From Porticoccus sp047635255 (GTDB lineage Bacteria > Pseudomonadota > Gammaproteobacteria > Pseudomonadales > Porticoccaceae), in contig JBLIIR010000051.1 in assembly GCA_047635255.1 (NCBI GenBank), positions 1-7,971 on the forward strand: a stretch of DNA of 7,971 nt, read 5' to 3'. Both the position numbers and the translations under genes were made by a program. Of the stretch, positions 6,239-7,971 are shown piece after piece. A model generated the notes under the pieces. The model ran no database searches, was not told the origin of the DNA, and was given only the letters and a program-made list of their open reading frames with translations. Positions within the stretch are counted from its first letter, which is position 1; the number at the start of each line of letters is the position of its first letter.

Positions 6239-6574
6239 ATGACACAAAAAATCAACCAACAAACACGCAGAGCAAAAATAAAAGATCAGCCATTTGTAAA
6301 CTTACTGATGCCAATAGGCTCAGATGCGGGAAGAGAAGACCTTGAAAAACAAAGAGCTCGCATAAGGAAGATCAATAGAACTGCAGCAAAGAAAATATTT
6401 GTGCCTTTTTCAACAAATATGGAGCAACGAAAAGCTGCAATAGAGCTCCGAGCACAGGGCAGGAAACTTGTATCAGGCTTGCCTGGTCAGGTTCCTGATT
6501 ACGACGACTTAGAGTGTTCGCTTCAACTGATTGAAGTGGGCGGACAATTTATAGTAGCGCCGGTCGAGCAGTAA
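6239..6574 (+). CDS. Hypothetical basic protein, 111 aa
   Basis: I do not recognise this protein. It is probably a real gene. A strong promoter lies about 100 bases upstream, codon usage resembles its neighbours, and the amino-acid sequence is well mixed rather than low complexity. The N-terminal half is strongly basic (Lys/Arg-rich at 4-15 and 32-52, including KQRARIRKINRTAAKK). The C-terminal part is neutral to acidic, with LVSGLPGQVPDYDDLECS followed by two probable beta strands (LQLIEV, QFIVAPV). There is no signal peptide or membrane segment, so it is likely cytoplasmic. A nucleic-acid-binding role is possible from charge alone. The Shine-Dalgarno is weak (AAGAG about 10 bases from the ATG). 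It converges with the acidic 102-aa gene. Confidence 0.6.
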   Translation: MTQKINQQTRRAKIKDQPFVNLLMPIGSDAGREDLEKQRARIRKINRTAAKKIFVPFSTNMEQRKAAIELRAQGRKLVSGLPGQVPDYDDLECSLQLIEVGGQFIVAPVEQ

Positions 6575-6581
6575 TCCTTTT

Positions 6582-6605
6582 AGGCAGGAATTTTTGATCC
6601 TGTCT
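6582..6605 (+). terminator. Hairpin after the 111-aa gene, possible terminator
   Basis: AGGCAGGA (6582-6589) pairs with TCCTGTCT (6598-6605) over eight positions, one a G-U, around an eight-base loop, starting 8 bases after the stop codon. The position suits a terminator between two convergent genes, but the T-run lies in the loop and not after the 3' arm, so intrinsic termination is doubtful. Confidence 0.3.
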
Positions 6606-6683
6606 AAACTTATTACCCTGAAAATAAAGCAACTGTATAGTTTCTGGACAAGTTATAAAAATTATCTTTCTGTAGGTTTTCAG

Positions 6684-6992
6684 TCAGTCAATTTTTTCAG
6701 CAAATGGCTTTCCTGTAAGTTCGATCATTATTTCTTTTTTGCAGGTAACAATCGTCACCCTGTTTTCGCCAGACCAATCCATAGAGACCAGGTCATCCAT
6801 CAACTCATCATCAAGCGCATCTACTTGATTGATCTCGGCATAAGAAATAATTTCTGGAAACACAATACGTAACGACGGCTCTTCATCTGAGGGATCCTCT
6901 AGGCACTCTATAAATAATAAACGCACATCAATGTCGTATACCAAATTAGAAATATAAGGGGAACTATTTCCCAACAGTGTTGCTAATGTCAT
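6684..6992 (-). CDS. Hypothetical acidic protein, 102 aa
   Basis: I do not recognise this protein. It is very acidic: about 22 Asp/Glu, with clusters at ECLEDPSDEE (29-38) and DALDDELMDDLVSMD (58-72). The pattern alternates probable beta strands (VRLLFIEC, LRIVFPEIISYAEI, RVTIVTC, KEIMIELTG) with acidic loops, suggesting a small cytoplasmic all-beta or alpha/beta domain. No signal or membrane segment is visible. The ATG has an AGGGAAA about 6-8 bases upstream, a reasonable ribosome site. It is preferred over the overlapping plus-strand frame 6594-6872 because its composition is protein-like, while that frame is rich in Phe/His/Asn/Lys. It faces the basic 111-aa gene and diverges from yciH. 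Small acidic proteins of this shape include immunity proteins and antirestriction DNA mimics, but nothing ties this one to either role. Confidence 0.6.
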   Translation of the reverse strand: MTLATLLGNSSPYISNLVYDIDVRLLFIECLEDPSDEEPSLRIVFPEIISYAEINQVDALDDELMDDLVSMDWSGENRVTIVTCKKEIMIELTGKPFAEKID

Positions 6993-7134
6993 AAATTTTC
7001 CCTAAGATTTTATTTGGTGTCATGTATTAGCACAACAAGTCACTTAGATGAGTATACATTAGTAGCTAGGTATTCTTTATTATGATTTACCGCTATTCTG
7101 TTTAAATAATTTTTATATTTTATGGAGTTTTCAG

Positions 7135-7446
7135 GTGGCCAATGAGAGCAAATTAGTTTACTCCACAGAAACTGGTCGGATCAAGTACCCCAAAGAGTAC
7201 AAAGACAGACAGAGCAGTGATGGAACAGTTCGAGTTTGTTTCGAAAAAAAAGGCAGAAAAGGGAGTGGGGTTACAACTATTTCTGGCCTGCAAATTCCTG
7301 ATGAAGAATTAAAAATTTTAGCCAAAAATCTTAAACAACTTTGCGGGACAGGCGGCACTTTAAAAAATTATGTCATTGAGATACAAGGCGACCACAGAGA
7401 AAAGCTGCGCGCAAATTTAGAGCAGCGAGGCCATATCGTCTTATAA
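7135..7446 (+). CDS. yciH: YciH, SUI1/eIF1-like translation factor
   Basis: This 103-aa bacterial member of the SUI1/eIF1 family is related to the eukaryotic factor that checks start-codon choice on the small ribosomal subunit. Its role in bacteria is only partly known. The match to E. coli YciH (about 108 aa) runs end to end: LVYSTETGRI near the N-terminus, GRKGSGVTTISGL at about 40-52 (the basic SUI1 loop), LAKNLKQLCGTGGT at about 62-75, and YVIEIQGDHREKL at about 79-91. The start is GTG at 7135, chosen because GGAG lies 7 bases upstream (7124-7127) and the protein then begins MANESKLVYSTE like its relatives. The upstream gap with the divergent acidic gene has a possible -10 TATGAT at 7081-7086 without a good -35. 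selO follows about 40 bases after its stop and may share its transcript. Confidence 0.93.
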   Translation: MANESKLVYSTETGRIKYPKEYKDRQSSDGTVRVCFEKKGRKGSGVTTISGLQIPDEELKILAKNLKQLCGTGGTLKNYVIEIQGDHREKLRANLEQRGHIVL

Positions 7447-7498
7447 TATCTATAGCAGGCCACACAGAAATCAAAGTGAAGTAATCTTGAACTATTGA

Positions 7499-7971
7499 AA
7501 ATTTAATAATAGCTTCGCCGCACTAGGAGACGAATTCTTTATTCGGCTTGCGCCTACAGGCCTACCAGAACCATACCTAATAACCATTAACCATGCCGCT
7601 CTATTGTTGCTTGGCCTGGATTCTCAAACAGATCCTTCTCTCTTACTATCAGACTGGCTTGCGGAATGGTGTAGCGGAAATTCTATTATCGAGGGAAGCG
7701 ATCCGTTAGCTATGGTCTATAGCGGTCATCAGTTTGAGGGTTGCTCTCCACAACTAGGAGATGGCAGGGACTTACTGCTTGGAGAGGTTGAAGGTCTAAC
7801 AGGAGAATGGGGTGTACGCCTTAAGGGTGCAGGAAAAACACCCTATTCTCGCTTTGGGGACGGCAAAACCGTCTTGCGATCAACAATAAGGGAGTACCTT
7901 TGCAGTGAAGCAATGCATGATCTTGGCGTTAGCACAACACGAGCCCTTAGTATTGTCTCAAGCGAAGAGTC
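7499..7971 (+). CDS. selO: SelO (YdiU) protein adenylyltransferase, 5' part, start disrupted by an in-frame TGA
   Basis: SelO is a pseudokinase-fold enzyme that transfers AMP from ATP to protein hydroxyl side chains and is linked to redox stress. The frame is open from 7499 to the right edge (about 157 codons of a protein usually near 480-550 aa). Recognisable stretches in order are FNNSFAALGDEF, the L-EP-L region, PLAMVYSGHQF, QLGDGRDLLLGE, LKGAGKTPYSR and GDGKTVLRSTIREYLCSEAM, then TTRALSIV. These cover the N-terminal lobe that binds ATP in SelO's flipped orientation. Relatives begin M...L.FDNSFARLGD. Here the equivalent upstream codons are TTG AAC TAT TGA (7487-7498), so TGA sits where a Leu-like residue is expected. 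No ATG/GTG/TTG occurs before TTG 7604 or ATG 7712, both of which would cut into conserved sequence. It is either a nonsense mutant or sequencing error, or it starts unconventionally. The given start is simply the first codon after the TGA. Confidence 0.85.

Noticed and set aside
6594..6872. A 92-aa plus-strand ORF opposite the acidic protein gene
   Set aside because: It is rich in Phe, His, Asn and Lys and lacks a ribosome site. The antisense acidic frame has a better start and a protein-like composition.
7496..7498. TGA in selO as a selenocysteine codon
   Set aside because: Selenocysteine in SelO, where it occurs, lies near the C-terminus. No SECIS-like hairpin is evident after this TGA, and homologues have a hydrophobic residue here.

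Overview
The window looks like a chromosomal segment of a gammaproteobacterium with modest GC content (roughly 40% by eye). This rests on the block rnr - rlmB - (extra gene) - rpsF read in one direction, a Bax-type glucosaminidase, a YciH/SUI1 factor and a SelO homologue. I cannot name the genus from the sequence alone.

Region 1 (1-4546, all minus strand, conserved core). In transcription order it holds rnr (RNase R), rlmB (23S rRNA Gm2251 methyltransferase), a CDP-alcohol phosphatidyltransferase membrane enzyme, and rpsF (ribosomal protein S6, cut by the left window edge). The first three are closely spaced (gaps of 11 and 22 bases) and are probably one transcript. rpsF lies behind a 224-base gap with its own good sigma70-type promoter, a GC-rich discriminator, and a leader that folds like the S6:S18 autoregulatory motif. 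The S6 tail is unusual: it carries at least four perfect 30-base tandem repeats, each coding for DEPVETVKPA, that run off the window.

Region 2 (4547-5790). A short divergent promoter region separates rnr from a membrane-anchored Bax-like N-acetylglucosaminidase on the plus strand. Tail to tail with it is a 138-codon minus-strand ORF. It resembles only the N-terminal part of a phage-type tyrosine integrase, so it is probably the relic of a departed mobile element.

Region 3 (5791-7134, accessory). A 448-base AT-rich gap is dense in inverted repeats and ends in a strong promoter with a 13-bp perfect hairpin in the leader. It precedes an unrecognised basic 111-aa protein gene (+). A convergent unrecognised acidic 102-aa protein gene (-) follows.

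Region 4 (7135-7971). yciH, a SUI1/eIF1-like translation factor with a GTG start, is followed by the 5' part of selO (protein adenylyltransferase). The selO frame has an in-frame TGA exactly where the family normally has a hydrophobic residue at the extreme N-terminus, with no conventional start just downstream, so it may be a nonsense mutant or have an atypical start.

Functionally the core block concerns RNA turnover and the ribosome: RNase R, rRNA methylation, S6. The right-hand end adds a translation factor and a stress-linked AMPylase. The middle looks like an accessory insertion between core genes.
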